64,000 bases of DNA from Sulfopaludibacter sp963815475 (lineage in GTDB: Bacteria; Acidobacteriota; Terriglobia; Bryobacterales; Bryobacteraceae): the NCBI GenBank assembly GCA_963815475.1, contig CAWFHD010000003.1:5022001-5086000 (forward strand). The letters are read 5' to 3'. A model generated the notes under the pieces. That model did no database searches. It was not told the origin of the DNA and was given only the letters and a program-made list of their open reading frames with translations. Positions 51,018 through 60,152 of the stretch are shown here, piece by piece. The position numbers and the translations under genes are program-made. The number at the start of each line of letters is the position of its first letter. Position 1 is the stretch's first letter.

Positions 51018-53318
51018 TTGGGGGCCGCGCCCTCAATTGTCGTGGTGCGAATGCTCCTCAGAGCTATACTGGCGGGACGAGTGGGGAAGCCCGGCAAACA
51101 GCGCAAATCGCGTGAGACATTACCGCCGACCCCAGAGCAGCGCGCGCCACCCACACGGGATCGCCCGAGGTGGCGGTGGCGGCATGCATGGCGGCTGTTC
51201 GCTCTTTGGGTCCTGCTATTGATCACCTATTCCAACTCCTTCCAGAGTGGGTTGGTCTTCGACAATGCTTCGGTCATCGGGCAGGACCCCCGAATCCGCC
51301 AAACCACGCCCCACAATCTCGCGTCCATCCTGACGGGACAGTATCGACACGACAAGCCCAGCGCGGGGCTGTATCGGCCGTTGACCACTCTCTCGTATCT
51401 GCTGAACTACGCGCTGCTCGGCAATGGTCCGCGATCACAGGGCTACCACTGGATCAATCTGGCGCTACATGCCGCCAATACCACGCTCGTCTATGCACTG
51501 GGAATCGTAATCTTCGGGGAGATGGCGCCGGCCTGCGCGCTGGCTGCGATCTGGGGATTGCATCCGCTGCTAACCGAATCGGTGACGAATATCGTGGGGC
51601 GGGCCGACCTGCTGGCCGCCTTGGGTGTTTTGGCGGGGCTATTGTGCCACATCCGGGCCACTTCGGCCGTCGGTCGGCCGAGATTGGCGTGGCTGTTTGG
51701 CATCTCGGCAGCTCAGACCATCGGCCTTTTCTCCAAGGAGAGCGCTGTGGTGTTGCCGGGTATCATGCTGGCCTACGACCTGGTATGGTTCGACCACGCG
51801 TCGTGGCGCCGCCGCATTCCGGCTTATGGCGCCGCGTTGCTGCCGTTCGCCGCGTTCTTCTATCTCCGCACGCAGGCGCATCCCCACATGCTGATTCCGT
51901 TCGCCGATAATCCGCTGGCGAACGCTGGTTTCTGGACGGCACGCCTCACGGCCGTGCAGGTCGTCGGAAAGTTCCTGTGGCTGTTTCTCTGGCCGGCGAG
52001 GCTTTCGGCGGATTACTCCTACAATGCGGTGGCCTTGTTCGGAGAGCCGTTGACTGCCCAGGCGCTGTTTGAGTTGGCGGTGTGCGTGGCCCTCGTTCTG
52101 TTGCTCGTATTCCTGGCGAGTCGCGCCCCAAAACCGAGCCGCTTTCTCCTGGTTTTCTTTTTCGTAGCTCTATTGCCCACCTCGAATCTGATCGTCCCGA
52201 TCGGCAGCATCATGGCCGAGCGCTTCCTTTATCTGCCATCGGTGGGGCTGGCGGGGTGTGTCGCCGCCGTCAGCTGGTGGGCCGCCCAGCGTCAGCAGGT
52301 CGCGCGCGCCGTATGGGCTGCATGGGCGCTTCTGTGTGTGGGGCTAGCCGCGCGAACCTATGCACGCAACCTCGACTGGAAGGATGAACTCAGCTTGTGG
52401 ACCAGCGCCGCCGAAGTGTGCCCCGGCAGCGCCAAGGCTCACTACAATCTAGGAAAAGCGCTGCAAGTCCTGCCGGGCCATCTCTCTGACGCGATTGCCG
52501 AGTACCGTGCCTCGCTGCGTATCGATCCCGATCATGCGGATGTGCATACCAACCTGGCGAACGCGCTTGCCGCAGCCAGCCGTTCGCCCGAGGCAATCGC
52601 GGAATACCGGGCGGCGATGCGAATTGAACCCAATCGGGTGGAACCGCACAACGATCTGGCGAACGTGTTAGCGCGCATCCCCGGCCGGTTGCCTGAGGCA
52701 ATTGCCGAGTATCGGGCGGCCATTCGGATTCGACCCGACAACGCCGAAGTTCACTATAATCTGGCGAATGCTCTGCTGGACCAGCCCGCCGGAATCGCTG
52801 AGGCCGTCGGCGAATATCGGGCGGCGCTCACTCTTGCCCCCGATCATTTGGATGCCCATTTAAATTTCGGGAAGGCATTGGCGAGCATCCCGGGGCGTTT
52901 GCCGGAAGCGATCGCGGAGTACCGGGCGGCGCTGCGCATTCAACCCGGTTCCGCGGCGGCGCACATCGGTCTGGGAAATGCCCTGTCAGCGATGCCGAAC
53001 GGTCTTTCGGGCGCCGTCGCCGAGTATCAGGAGACATTGAAGCTCCGTCCGGATGACGCGGAAGCCCACTATGATTTGGGAACCGCGCTGGCGCGCATGC
53101 CGGCCCGTTTGCCTGAAGCGATCGCCGAATTCGAGTTGGCACTGCGAAGCCGGCCGGATTTGCTGGAAGCACACGTCAACCTGGCGAATGCCCTGGCGAA
53201 GATCCCAAGCCGGATTCCGGACGCGGTTGCGGAGTATGAAGCCGCCTTGCGAATCAGTCCAGATCCGGTGGTGCGGCAGATGCTGGACCGGCTGAAAGCG
53301 GACCAGCGGCGGCGTTAA
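51018..53318 (+). CDS. TMTC-like multi-pass membrane protein with C-terminal TPR repeats
   Basis: A 766-residue protein. The TTG at 51018 has AAGAGG 9 bases upstream; the ATG at 51051 is the alternative. A basic cytoplasmic N-terminus leads to about ten membrane helices (FALWVLLLITYSNSFQSG to WAAWALLCVGLAART). Motifs such as RPLTTLSYLLNYALLGNGPR, YHWINLALHAANTTLVYALG, and FSKESAVVLPGIMLAYDLVW are those of the TMTC/DUF1736 glycosyltransferase-like family. The last 300 residues are eight TPRs of 36 rather than 34 residues (A-IAEYRAALRI-P repeated). Probably acts on surface or exported glycans or proteins; substrate unknown. Confidence 0.85.
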   Translation: MGAAPSIVVVRMLLRAILAGRVGKPGKQRKSRETLPPTPEQRAPPTRDRPRWRWRHAWRLFALWVLLLITYSNSFQSGLVFDNASVIGQDPRIRQTTPHNLASILTGQYRHDKPSAGLYRPLTTLSYLLNYALLGNGPRSQGYHWINLALHAANTTLVYALGIVIFGEMAPACALAAIWGLHPLLTESVTNIVGRADLLAALGVLAGLLCHIRATSAVGRPRLAWLFGISAAQTIGLFSKESAVVLPGIMLAYDLVWFDHASWRRRIPAYGAALLPFAAFFYLRTQAHPHMLIPFADNPLANAGFWTARLTAVQVVGKFLWLFLWPARLSADYSYNAVALFGEPLTAQALFELAVCVALVLLLVFLASRAPKPSRFLLVFFFVALLPTSNLIVPIGSIMAERFLYLPSVGLAGCVAAVSWWAAQRQQVARAVWAAWALLCVGLAARTYARNLDWKDELSLWTSAAEVCPGSAKAHYNLGKALQVLPGHLSDAIAEYRASLRIDPDHADVHTNLANALAAASRSPEAIAEYRAAMRIEPNRVEPHNDLANVLARIPGRLPEAIAEYRAAIRIRPDNAEVHYNLANALLDQPAGIAEAVGEYRAALTLAPDHLDAHLNFGKALASIPGRLPEAIAEYRAALRIQPGSAAAHIGLGNALSAMPNGLSGAVAEYQETLKLRPDDAEAHYDLGTALARMPARLPEAIAEFELALRSRPDLLEAHVNLANALAKIPSRIPDAVAEYEAALRISPDPVVRQMLDRLKADQRRR

Positions 53319-53386
53319 GGGCGGGTCAAGTCGAATGGAATCTGGAGCTTGGGGTGTCGGCAAGGGGCTTGGACGAGTCTTCCTTT

Positions 53387-53395
53387 AACCGTTAA
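53387..53395. promoter_or_regulatory. Candidate operator AACCGTTAA
   Basis: Perfect copy of the motif, 90 bases upstream of the double esterase gene start (53486). Confidence 0.4.
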
Positions 53396-53485
53396 TCGGC
53401 ACTGCCGGTCTGCAACTCACGGTGAGCCACTGAGCCTGCGGAGGACAACACTGCTATAAATGGCTAATCACGGAGGGTGCGATCT

Positions 53486-55726
53486 ATGAGACGAGTACTG
53501 GCTTTCGCGTTCCGCCTGAGCGTCGTGTCCGGAATCTGCCTGGCTCTGAGCGCGACCGCGCAGCAAGGGGGCGGCAGAGGCGGATTCGGAGGCCCCATCG
53601 AATTGGGCCCGGACGACAAGCCCGCATTTCCCGATCCTCCCGCAGGTTTCAATCAGAAGCGCGACAACATTCCGCACGGCGAGTTGACGGCCGTGGAGTA
53701 CGACTCCAAGTCGCTCGGGACGCGCCGCCGGATGCGGGTATATACGCCGCCGGGCTATTCGACCACCCGGACGTACCCGGTGCTCTACCTGCTGCACGGC
53801 ATCGGTGGCACGGACACGGAATGGACTCAGTCCTGCCACGCCAACAACGTGATTGACAATTTGCTGGCGGAGGGAAAGATTCCATCGATGGTGGTGATCT
53901 TTCCCGACGGCAATTCCAGCAGGACGGTGGCTGACCTCGAAGCGGCGGCTGCCCGGGACAGAAGCGGGGCCAGCCAACCCCCAGCGGGAGCGCCAGGCGC
54001 GGGAGCGGGGCGGGGCCGCGGGATGAACATGGAGCCGTGGCTAACACCCTTCGAGAACGACCTGCTCAAGGACATCGTCCCTTACATCGACGCTCACTAT
54101 TCCGTATACACCGATCGCGATCACAGGGCACTAGCCGGCCTTTCGATGGGCGGCGGCCAAACGCTGAACATCGGCTTGGTTCACCCCGAGACATTCGCCT
54201 ATGTCGGCGGGTTCTCTTCGGCGCCGGACACCCGGCAGCCGCCGACCGCGCTGGCGCCGGATCCGTCGGTTCCGAAACAGTTGAAGCTGGTGTGGCTCGG
54301 GTGCGGCAACAAGGACGGTCTGATTCGCATCAGCCAGGCGGTGCACCAATATCTCAAAGAGAATGGCGTCCCGCATGTCTGGCATGTGGATAGCAACGCT
54401 CACGACACCACCGAATGGGACAACAACCTGTACCTGTTCAGCCAGCACCTTTTCACCAACCAGCCGATGCAGATTGCGGCCGCCGCGCAGGCGCCGCAGG
54501 CGGGAAGAGGCGGTCGCGGCGCGCAGCCGCCGGTCGAAATCGATAAGACTCCACCGGTGGAAGACTTCAAGTCCTCGGAACTGAATGCGATGGTCAATGG
54601 GCAACTCAAGCAGTATCCGGAAGTCAATTCGCAACGGCGTGTGCGCACCCGTTTGCGGGCGCCCGATGCCCAGAGCGTGCTGCTTGATATCGGCGGGGTC
54701 CGCTACCCAATGGCCAAGGAAGCCGACGGATGGTGGTCCGGCGTTTCCAACGCGCAGGATGAAGGCTTCCATTACTACCAACTCTGGGTCGATGGCGTCT
54801 CCGTCCCGGATCCGGGGACGCTGATGTTTTACGGCGCGAGCCGCTGGGGCAGCGGTGTGGAAGTGCCCGCGCACGATGCGGATTTCTATGCCATGAAGAA
54901 CGTGCCGCACGGCAACTTGCGCGAAGTGCACTTCTTCTCGGAAATCGCCCATACCACGCTGCAATGCTACGTATATACTCCTCCCGACTATGAAAAGGGA
55001 TCGAAACGCTATCCGGTGCTGTACATTCAGCACGGCGCCGGTGAAGACGAACACGGGTGGGGTGGCCAGGGGCATGCGGGTCTGATCCTGGACAACTTGA
55101 TTTCGGAAGGTAAAGCCAAACCCTTCATCATGGTAATTGGCAACAGCTACATCCCAGGCATGAGCGGCGGCCGCGGCGGAGTTCCCGGTCGCGGCCCGGC
55201 ACCTTCTGGAGCGCCGCCCGCGGTGGCGGCCAGTCAACCTGGCGCAGCCCCTCCGGCCGGCGCTCCCGGTGGACGTGGCGGACCCGGCGGTCGCGGATTC
55301 GCAATGACTGACACGCCGTTCGAACATGTGCTCATCGGAGAGATGATTGCTTTTATCGACGCCAACTATCGCACGCTTGCCGATCAGCAACATCGCGCCA
55401 TGGCCGGCCTCTCCATGGGCGGCATGTTTACACACGGAATCACGCTTGCCCACCTCGACAAGTTCGCATACATCGGGATGTTCAGCGGCGGCAGTATTGC
55501 TCCCTCGGAGATCAAAGATGCGGCCGAATTCAAGAAGAAGGTGAAGCTGGTATTTGTCGGTTACGGGAGCCGCGAGAACGGCGCTACCGGGAGGACCAAC
55601 GTGGAAGATCTAAAGAAAGCCGGCGTGAACGCGGTCTACTATGAGTCTCCGCTCACTGCTCACGAGTGGCTGAGCTGGCGGCGCGACCTGCACGAATTCG
55701 CCCCGCTGCTCTTTCAGAGCAAATGA
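53486..55726 (+). CDS. Secreted double-domain esterase (two esterase D-type domains)
   Basis: A 746-residue protein; ATG 53486 has GGAGGG 8 bases upstream and begins a signal peptide (VLAFAFRLSVVSGICLALSA). It contains two consecutive alpha/beta-hydrolase domains. The first (about residues 40-330) has RTYPVLYLLHGIGG, nucleophile Ser in GLSMGGGQTLN and a His in VDSNAHDTTEW. The second (about 375-746) begins with an E-set-like module and has KRYPVLYIQHGAGEDEHGWG, Ser in GLSMGGMFTHG and His in SPLTAHEWLSW. Each domain is interrupted by Gly/Arg/Ala/Pro-rich inserts. Both look active. They are probably feruloyl or acetyl esterases for hemicellulose or arabinan decorations. Confidence 0.87.
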   Translation: MRRVLAFAFRLSVVSGICLALSATAQQGGGRGGFGGPIELGPDDKPAFPDPPAGFNQKRDNIPHGELTAVEYDSKSLGTRRRMRVYTPPGYSTTRTYPVLYLLHGIGGTDTEWTQSCHANNVIDNLLAEGKIPSMVVIFPDGNSSRTVADLEAAAARDRSGASQPPAGAPGAGAGRGRGMNMEPWLTPFENDLLKDIVPYIDAHYSVYTDRDHRALAGLSMGGGQTLNIGLVHPETFAYVGGFSSAPDTRQPPTALAPDPSVPKQLKLVWLGCGNKDGLIRISQAVHQYLKENGVPHVWHVDSNAHDTTEWDNNLYLFSQHLFTNQPMQIAAAAQAPQAGRGGRGAQPPVEIDKTPPVEDFKSSELNAMVNGQLKQYPEVNSQRRVRTRLRAPDAQSVLLDIGGVRYPMAKEADGWWSGVSNAQDEGFHYYQLWVDGVSVPDPGTLMFYGASRWGSGVEVPAHDADFYAMKNVPHGNLREVHFFSEIAHTTLQCYVYTPPDYEKGSKRYPVLYIQHGAGEDEHGWGGQGHAGLILDNLISEGKAKPFIMVIGNSYIPGMSGGRGGVPGRGPAPSGAPPAVAASQPGAAPPAGAPGGRGGPGGRGFAMTDTPFEHVLIGEMIAFIDANYRTLADQQHRAMAGLSMGGMFTHGITLAHLDKFAYIGMFSGGSIAPSEIKDAAEFKKKVKLVFVGYGSRENGATGRTNVEDLKKAGVNAVYYESPLTAHEWLSWRRDLHEFAPLLFQSK

Positions 55727-55816
55727 GTAGAGCCACGACTGATCGGCAATCTCGCCCTTAAAATCGCCCTTGCAGTCTGCAACGCACATAGCAAGCAACG
55801 AGAATTCGCAGTAATT

Positions 55817-56050
55817 ATGAAAACGACACGACGCAATTTCGACCTGACGTGGGCTGGTGCGCCCTTCATCCTGCGCGGCCAGCAGGTGCTGTTGCGCGCG
55901 CGCATCAAGGTCGACACCGAGCGCGTCATCGGTGACATCGATCCGCTCATTTACGGCATTTCATCGAACATCTGGGCCGCTGCATCGATGGCGGCGTCTT
56001 CGACGAGACGTCCACTCTCCGACCCGAACGGCTACCGCCGCCTCTCGACA
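55817..56050 (+). pseudogene. Remnant of a GH51-like arabinofuranosidase N-terminus
   Basis: The first 48 codons read like a GH51 start (ARIKVDTERVIGDIDPLIYG). A frameshift then switches frame, where HFIEHLGRCIDGGVFDETST and LSDPNGYRR continue exactly the expected GH51 pattern. After about 56045 the similarity ends and the catalytic barrel (over 400 residues) is missing. It is a decayed extra copy, 1.65 kb before the better-preserved GH51 gene, and not a duplicate of it in close detail. Confidence 0.75.
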
Positions 56051-56121
56051 GAACCAGCCCTACCGCCCTGCATCATGGCCCGTAAGAGCGCCTCTTGGAA
56101 GGCCCTCCACGGTGCGGCGGC

Positions 56122-56168
56122 GGTTAACATTCGCGGTTAACCATACAATCATGCCATTTGCGTTAACC
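56122..56168. promoter_or_regulatory. Cluster of GTTAAC motifs upstream of a winged-helix gene
   Basis: GGTTAAC (56122-56128), GGTTAACC (56135-56142) and CGTTAACC (56161-56168) lie within 67 bases of the ATG at 56189, which encodes a winged-helix/TM protein like the one at 35.9-37.4 kb. They fit an autoregulatory site. Confidence 0.4.
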
Positions 56169-56188
56169 AGGCTTCGGGGCGGTGGGAC

Positions 56189-57494
56189 ATGACGGTCGAA
56201 GAAAAACGTGGCGTTCTGGAATCAGTGCTCCAGAGCCGGGTCTTCCGGCGTTGTGATCAGCTCAAGAAAATGCTGAGGTTCGTCTGCGAGGCCGAGTTCG
56301 AAGGCCGCGGCGCTGAACTCAGCGAATACGTCATCGGGGTTGAGGCCCTCGGGCGCCCCGCCTCCTACAGTCCCGTGGAAGACTCTAGCGTCCGGACACG
56401 GGCTTACGAACTGCGAAATAAGCTTACCAAGTACTACGGGACGGAAGCGCCGGACGCGCCGGTCCGCATCGAAATCGACCGCGGAGCGTACATGCCGCGC
56501 TTTGTCCGGCAAAACAGGCCGACCGCTCCTATCGTCCCGAATATGGTTGCGCAGCCCGTTCCGTCGGCGTCCCACGCCCGGGGGTGGATCGTGCGGGTTG
56601 TGGCAATTATCGGTTGTCTCCTCCTCGCGCTGGGGGCCTTTGCCCTGCTCCGGCCCGGCCGGGCGCCGGGCGGTTCTCGATTGGACCCTTGGACGCCGGA
56701 AATGGAGACGTTTTGGAAGCCATTCCTGTCCGCGGATAACCCTTTAATGTTCACTTACAGCAGTCGTTTCTTTCTGCTGGCTCCGCCACTGGATCTGATG
56801 GTCCGCAACTGGCGCACAAACGATATGAGCGATGTTGACCAGTCCGCGCCATTGCTCCGATTCAAGCAACAAATGGGGGCGGAACAATTCGTGGAGACGC
56901 GGAATTATGTCGATTTCGGGGCCCTGTATTCCGTGTTCCTCCTCATGCGAAACGTCGGCCCGCGCCTGCACCAGATTTCGCTAAAGAATGCAAAGGACTT
57001 GGATTGGACCGATGTTTTCAGCGACAACGTCATATTCGTGGGTGGAATTGCGAACGCGGACGCGCGGCTACGGAGACTTCTGGAAGCTGCCGATTTTAGC
57101 GAAGACGCCACCGGGGTCACGAATCTGCATCCCAAGCCAGGAGAACAGCAGTTCTATCCCGTCGCTCACATTTCGGCAAACGGCGCCAATGATGGCGACA
57201 AGTACGCGCTCCTGTCCCGGTTCCCTGGCCCGCAGCGCGGCCCGCTACGTCATGCTGCTGGGTTCCGCACACTCCGAACTGCCTTGGGCCTTGGCCGAAT
57301 ACGTCACCAACGCCATATCAATGCGAGAACTGGTGCAGCACCTCAAACTGCCTTCGGGCGATCTTCCGGACGCCTTTCAGGTGCTCCTGCGCGTGACCCT
57401 GCAAGCGCAGGTTCCGGTTCGCATCCGCTATGTCACGCATCATGTGCTGACAGCACCGGAATTCCCGTACGAGGGGGCGTCCCAAACCAAATAG
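56189..57494 (+). pseudogene. Winged-helix/TM regulator-like protein, frameshifted near 57230
   Basis: The N-terminal 115 residues resemble the winged helix of the 37.4-kb regulator: RRCDQLKKMLRFVCEAEFEG, SVRTRAYELRNKLTKYYGTE as recognition helix and VRIEIDRGAYMPRFV as wing. A single membrane helix follows (VRVVAIIGCLLLALGAFALL). The extracytoplasmic domain (PLMFTYSSRFFLLAPPLDLM, KDLDWTDVFSDNVIFVGGIA) is of a kind I cannot name. Near 57225-57240 the frame shifts by +1; the expected sequence resumes as ARYVMLLGSAHSELPWALAE and ends at a TAG at 57492-57494. Without repair the product would end in about 105 unrelated residues. The sensory half is therefore damaged. Confidence 0.75.
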
Positions 57495-57702
57495 CCGCGA
57501 CCATACTCCCTCATCCAAAATCCTTGCGTGCTCGGTAGTTTTCATGAAATCGAGACTTCAGCTTCTGCTCGCGCCCGCGATCTTGCCGATTGCTCCCTCC
57601 AATCTCTAGGAGAAGTGGCGCGGGAGGCATGCTTTTGGGGCTCGGGAATATATTCTTCGGCAATCGCGGCCCTGCTCGGTCGAGTAGTATACTGCTCATC
57701 GG

Positions 57703-59142
57703 ATGAATCGACGGCGGTTTCTTTTAAGCTCGATTGCGGCGGGCGCGGTGGCGGCAGCCACTCCGGATACGCGCGTAACCGTGTTGCTGGTGGATATGGA
57801 TCGCGTTTCCACTCCGATCGATGAGCGGATTTACGGGCAGTTCCTCGAACACATCAATCACTCGGTCGAGGACGGATTGTTCGCGGAACAGATTCGCGGG
57901 ACGGGCTTTGAGGGACCAGATTTCGAGACGTACTGGACTTCATTCGCGGAGCGCGGGGCCGTGGAAGTCGCGGACGTGGAGTTCTCAAACGGGAAGAAGA
58001 GCGTGCGACTGCGGGCGGACGGCGGGCGCGCGGGCATCCGGCAGCGGCGGATCTTCGTCGAGAACGGGCGGAGGTATGAAGGTTCGGCGTGGGTGCGAAC
58101 GGAGCAGGGGGCGCCGGAGCTGACGCTGCGGGTCGTGGGATCGAAGGGCGAGGCGATCGCGTCGGCGCCGCTCGCGGCCCCTGGGACGGGGTGGCGGCAG
58201 GTTCAATTCTCGTTCACGAGCCCGGTGCGCGATAGGGATGCTTTGGTGGAGATCGTCGCGTCGGGGAGAGGGACGGCGCTCGTCGACTTCGTTTCGATGA
58301 TGCAGGCGGACGTTCGGCGGGACGGCATGCTGCGGCCCGACCTCTTACAGGCGTTGCGGGAACTCGCGCCTCCGTTCATCCGGTGGCCGGGCGGCTCGTT
58401 CGCGTCGACATATAAATGGGAGGAAGGCATCGGGCCTTATGTCTCGCGCGGGTATCATCCGAACGTGTTCTGGGGCGGGTACTCGGATTACTTTGGGTTC
58501 GGGACGGACGAGTTTCTCGGACTGTGCCGGAAGCTGAACGCCGAGCCTCTGATCGTGCTGGCGGCGCCGGGCACGGCGCGCGAGCAGGTCGAGTACGCGA
58601 TGGATTGGGTCCGGTATTTGAACGATCCGGCGACGACCGATTGGGGACGGCGGCGGGCGGAGAACGGACATCCCGAGCCGTACGGCGTGCGGTTATTCCA
58701 GATAGACAACGAGCCGATGAATAACGGGTTCACAGCGGAGCGGTACGCCGAGGTGGTGAACGTGTACGGCGCGCGACTGCGGGAAATCGTGCCCGAGGCG
58801 CGAATCGTAGCGTGCGGGCAGAAGCGGTCGAACGACATGGAGTGGAGCGAGAAGATCATCGACCTGGCGGGGAAGAACTTCGATGTTCTCGGCGTGCACA
58901 ACTACGAGTACGAGCCGGCGAGCTACGAGAGCGGGCTGCGGAGGATCCGCGATTATTTAGTGAAGCTGCGGGATTACATCCGTGCGTCGGCGCTGGCCGC
59001 AGATCCGGGTCGGGGTGCTGGAGTGGAACCTTTCGCGGACGTACGACTGGCGGGCCGGGCTGCACGCCGCGGGCAGTCTCATGCTGTACGAGGAACTGGG
59101 GCCGGAGTTGGCGATGGCGTGTCCCGCCCTGCTGATGCGTAA
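57703..59142 (+). CDS. GH51-type alpha-L-arabinofuranosidase, N-terminal part (before frameshift)
   Basis: Starts at ATG 57703 with a Tat-like signal (MNRRRFLLSSIAAGAVAAAT). It has the GH51 opening ERIYGQFLEHINHSVEDGLF, an inserted carbohydrate-binding-type module (about residues 75-195: FETYWTSFAERGAVEVADVE and following), then the TIM barrel with APPFIRWPGGSFASTYKWEE and the acid/base Glu337 in FQIDNEPMNNG. At about 58980-58990 a one-base insertion shifts the frame; the true protein continues at 58982-59638. The residues after the shift here (from LAADPGRGAG on) are spurious. The intact enzyme would release terminal arabinose from arabinan or arabinoxylan, feeding AraA. Confidence 0.85.
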   Translation: MNRRRFLLSSIAAGAVAAATPDTRVTVLLVDMDRVSTPIDERIYGQFLEHINHSVEDGLFAEQIRGTGFEGPDFETYWTSFAERGAVEVADVEFSNGKKSVRLRADGGRAGIRQRRIFVENGRRYEGSAWVRTEQGAPELTLRVVGSKGEAIASAPLAAPGTGWRQVQFSFTSPVRDRDALVEIVASGRGTALVDFVSMMQADVRRDGMLRPDLLQALRELAPPFIRWPGGSFASTYKWEEGIGPYVSRGYHPNVFWGGYSDYFGFGTDEFLGLCRKLNAEPLIVLAAPGTAREQVEYAMDWVRYLNDPATTDWGRRRAENGHPEPYGVRLFQIDNEPMNNGFTAERYAEVVNVYGARLREIVPEARIVACGQKRSNDMEWSEKIIDLAGKNFDVLGVHNYEYEPASYESGLRRIRDYLVKLRDYIRASALAADPGRGAGVEPFADVRLAGRAARRGQSHAVRGTGAGVGDGVSRPADA

Positions 59143-59638
59143 CACGACGGACGATCCGACGTGGACGTCGCTGATTTACCACGATCACGTGTCGTGGTTT
59201 CCAGGAGGGGCGTATCCCGTAGAAAAACTGTTTCGCGAGCACTACGCGGAGCGGTATCTCGCGTCGGCGAGCGGGACGGTGCGGGACGCCGCGGATCGAA
59301 AGGCGTTCTTCCAGGAGATCGCGACGATGAAGCCGGAGGAGTGGCAGCAGGGCACGGTCGATGCGGTAGCGACGGCAAGCGCGGACGGTCGGCGGATCGT
59401 GATCAAAGCCGTGAACTACGAGGGCCGGCGAAACACGTTGCTCGCGCGATTGCAGGGTGCGCGCGCGCCGGAGAAGGCGACGGCGCGGCTACACACGATC
59501 ACGGCGGGGCTGACGGAGAAGGCGTCGCTCGAGCGGCCGGACGCGATCCGGCCGGTTAGCCGGACCATCGAGTACGCGAAGGATTTGGCGGTGGAGTTGG
59601 AGCCTTATACGGTCGCGGTGGTGGAGATTCGGGTGTAG
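58982..59638 (+). CDS. GH51-type alpha-L-arabinofuranosidase, C-terminal part (after frameshift)
   Basis: In the +1 frame the barrel continues with IRVGVLEWNLSRTYDWRAGL, holding the catalytic nucleophile Glu (codon at 59021-59023) followed by ALLMRNTTDDPTWTSLIYHD. The C-terminal beta domain ends with EYAKDLAVELEPYTVAVVEI. No ribosome site precedes it and its nominal GTG start is inside the barrel, so it is not an independent gene. With the N-terminal part it makes a normal GH51 enzyme of about 645 residues. The two catalytic glutamates lie on opposite sides of the lesion. Confidence 0.85.
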   Translation: MRRRWPQIRVGVLEWNLSRTYDWRAGLHAAGSLMLYEELGPELAMACPALLMRNTTDDPTWTSLIYHDHVSWFPGGAYPVEKLFREHYAERYLASASGTVRDAADRKAFFQEIATMKPEEWQQGTVDAVATASADGRRIVIKAVNYEGRRNTLLARLQGARAPEKATARLHTITAGLTEKASLERPDAIRPVSRTIEYAKDLAVELEPYTVAVVEIRV

Positions 59639-60152
59639 TGAGATGTCAGTTGGGGCGCATTCGATTCCCGTTAGCGCTGCCAACTTATTTAAAATCAGAC
59701 GTTTAAGAATCGTTGTAAAGGCTTGAATCGAGACTCGATTCCTGATTGATGTTTTTCCTTGTTCACTTCTGCGCCCGGCCAAACATGAGACCGTGATCAG
59801 TGAATCTATATCTACTGCCGCTGAAGAGCCCGGCATTGTCACGTCTCAGTGACGGGGGCGAAATGCCCCGATAGTCGAACTGTCCGTATACCGGCCGCCC
59901 GTCTTCTCCGTACGGCGGGTACTCAGTTTAGTCGAAGGCGGCCAACCCGAGCGCGGCGGTGTTAGCCGATAGCACCGCCGCTGCTGCCTTGGGCATCTCG
60001 TGTGGATGTCGGCAGGGCCAATTCTCAGCAGTCGCCTGTGTCTTCCTGCAGATTCGACGCTCTTTGGTGTTCAGGGCTTCTTGCTTCCGTCACGCGATCT
60101 CAACGACTCGGCTCGTGCGGCCCGCGAAGTACCGCGGCCTGGATGAGCACGC
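59639..60152. other. Gene-free stretch with one perfect palindrome
   Basis: No plausible coding frame is recognised in these 514 bases. The only structured element I see is the 17-base palindrome at 59725-59741. Confidence 0.5.
59725..59741. repeat. Perfect palindrome GAATCGAG-A-CTCGATTC
   Basis: Two 8-base arms around one central base. It lies 86 bases after the GH51 stop, and a T5 run follows ten bases after it. It could be an operator for a dimeric regulator (LacI-sized) or part of a terminator; a one-base loop does not favour a hairpin. Confidence 0.5.

Noticed and set aside
54131..55453. 440-codon minus-strand open frame
   Set aside because: Antisense to the double esterase, whose catalytic motifs are clear.
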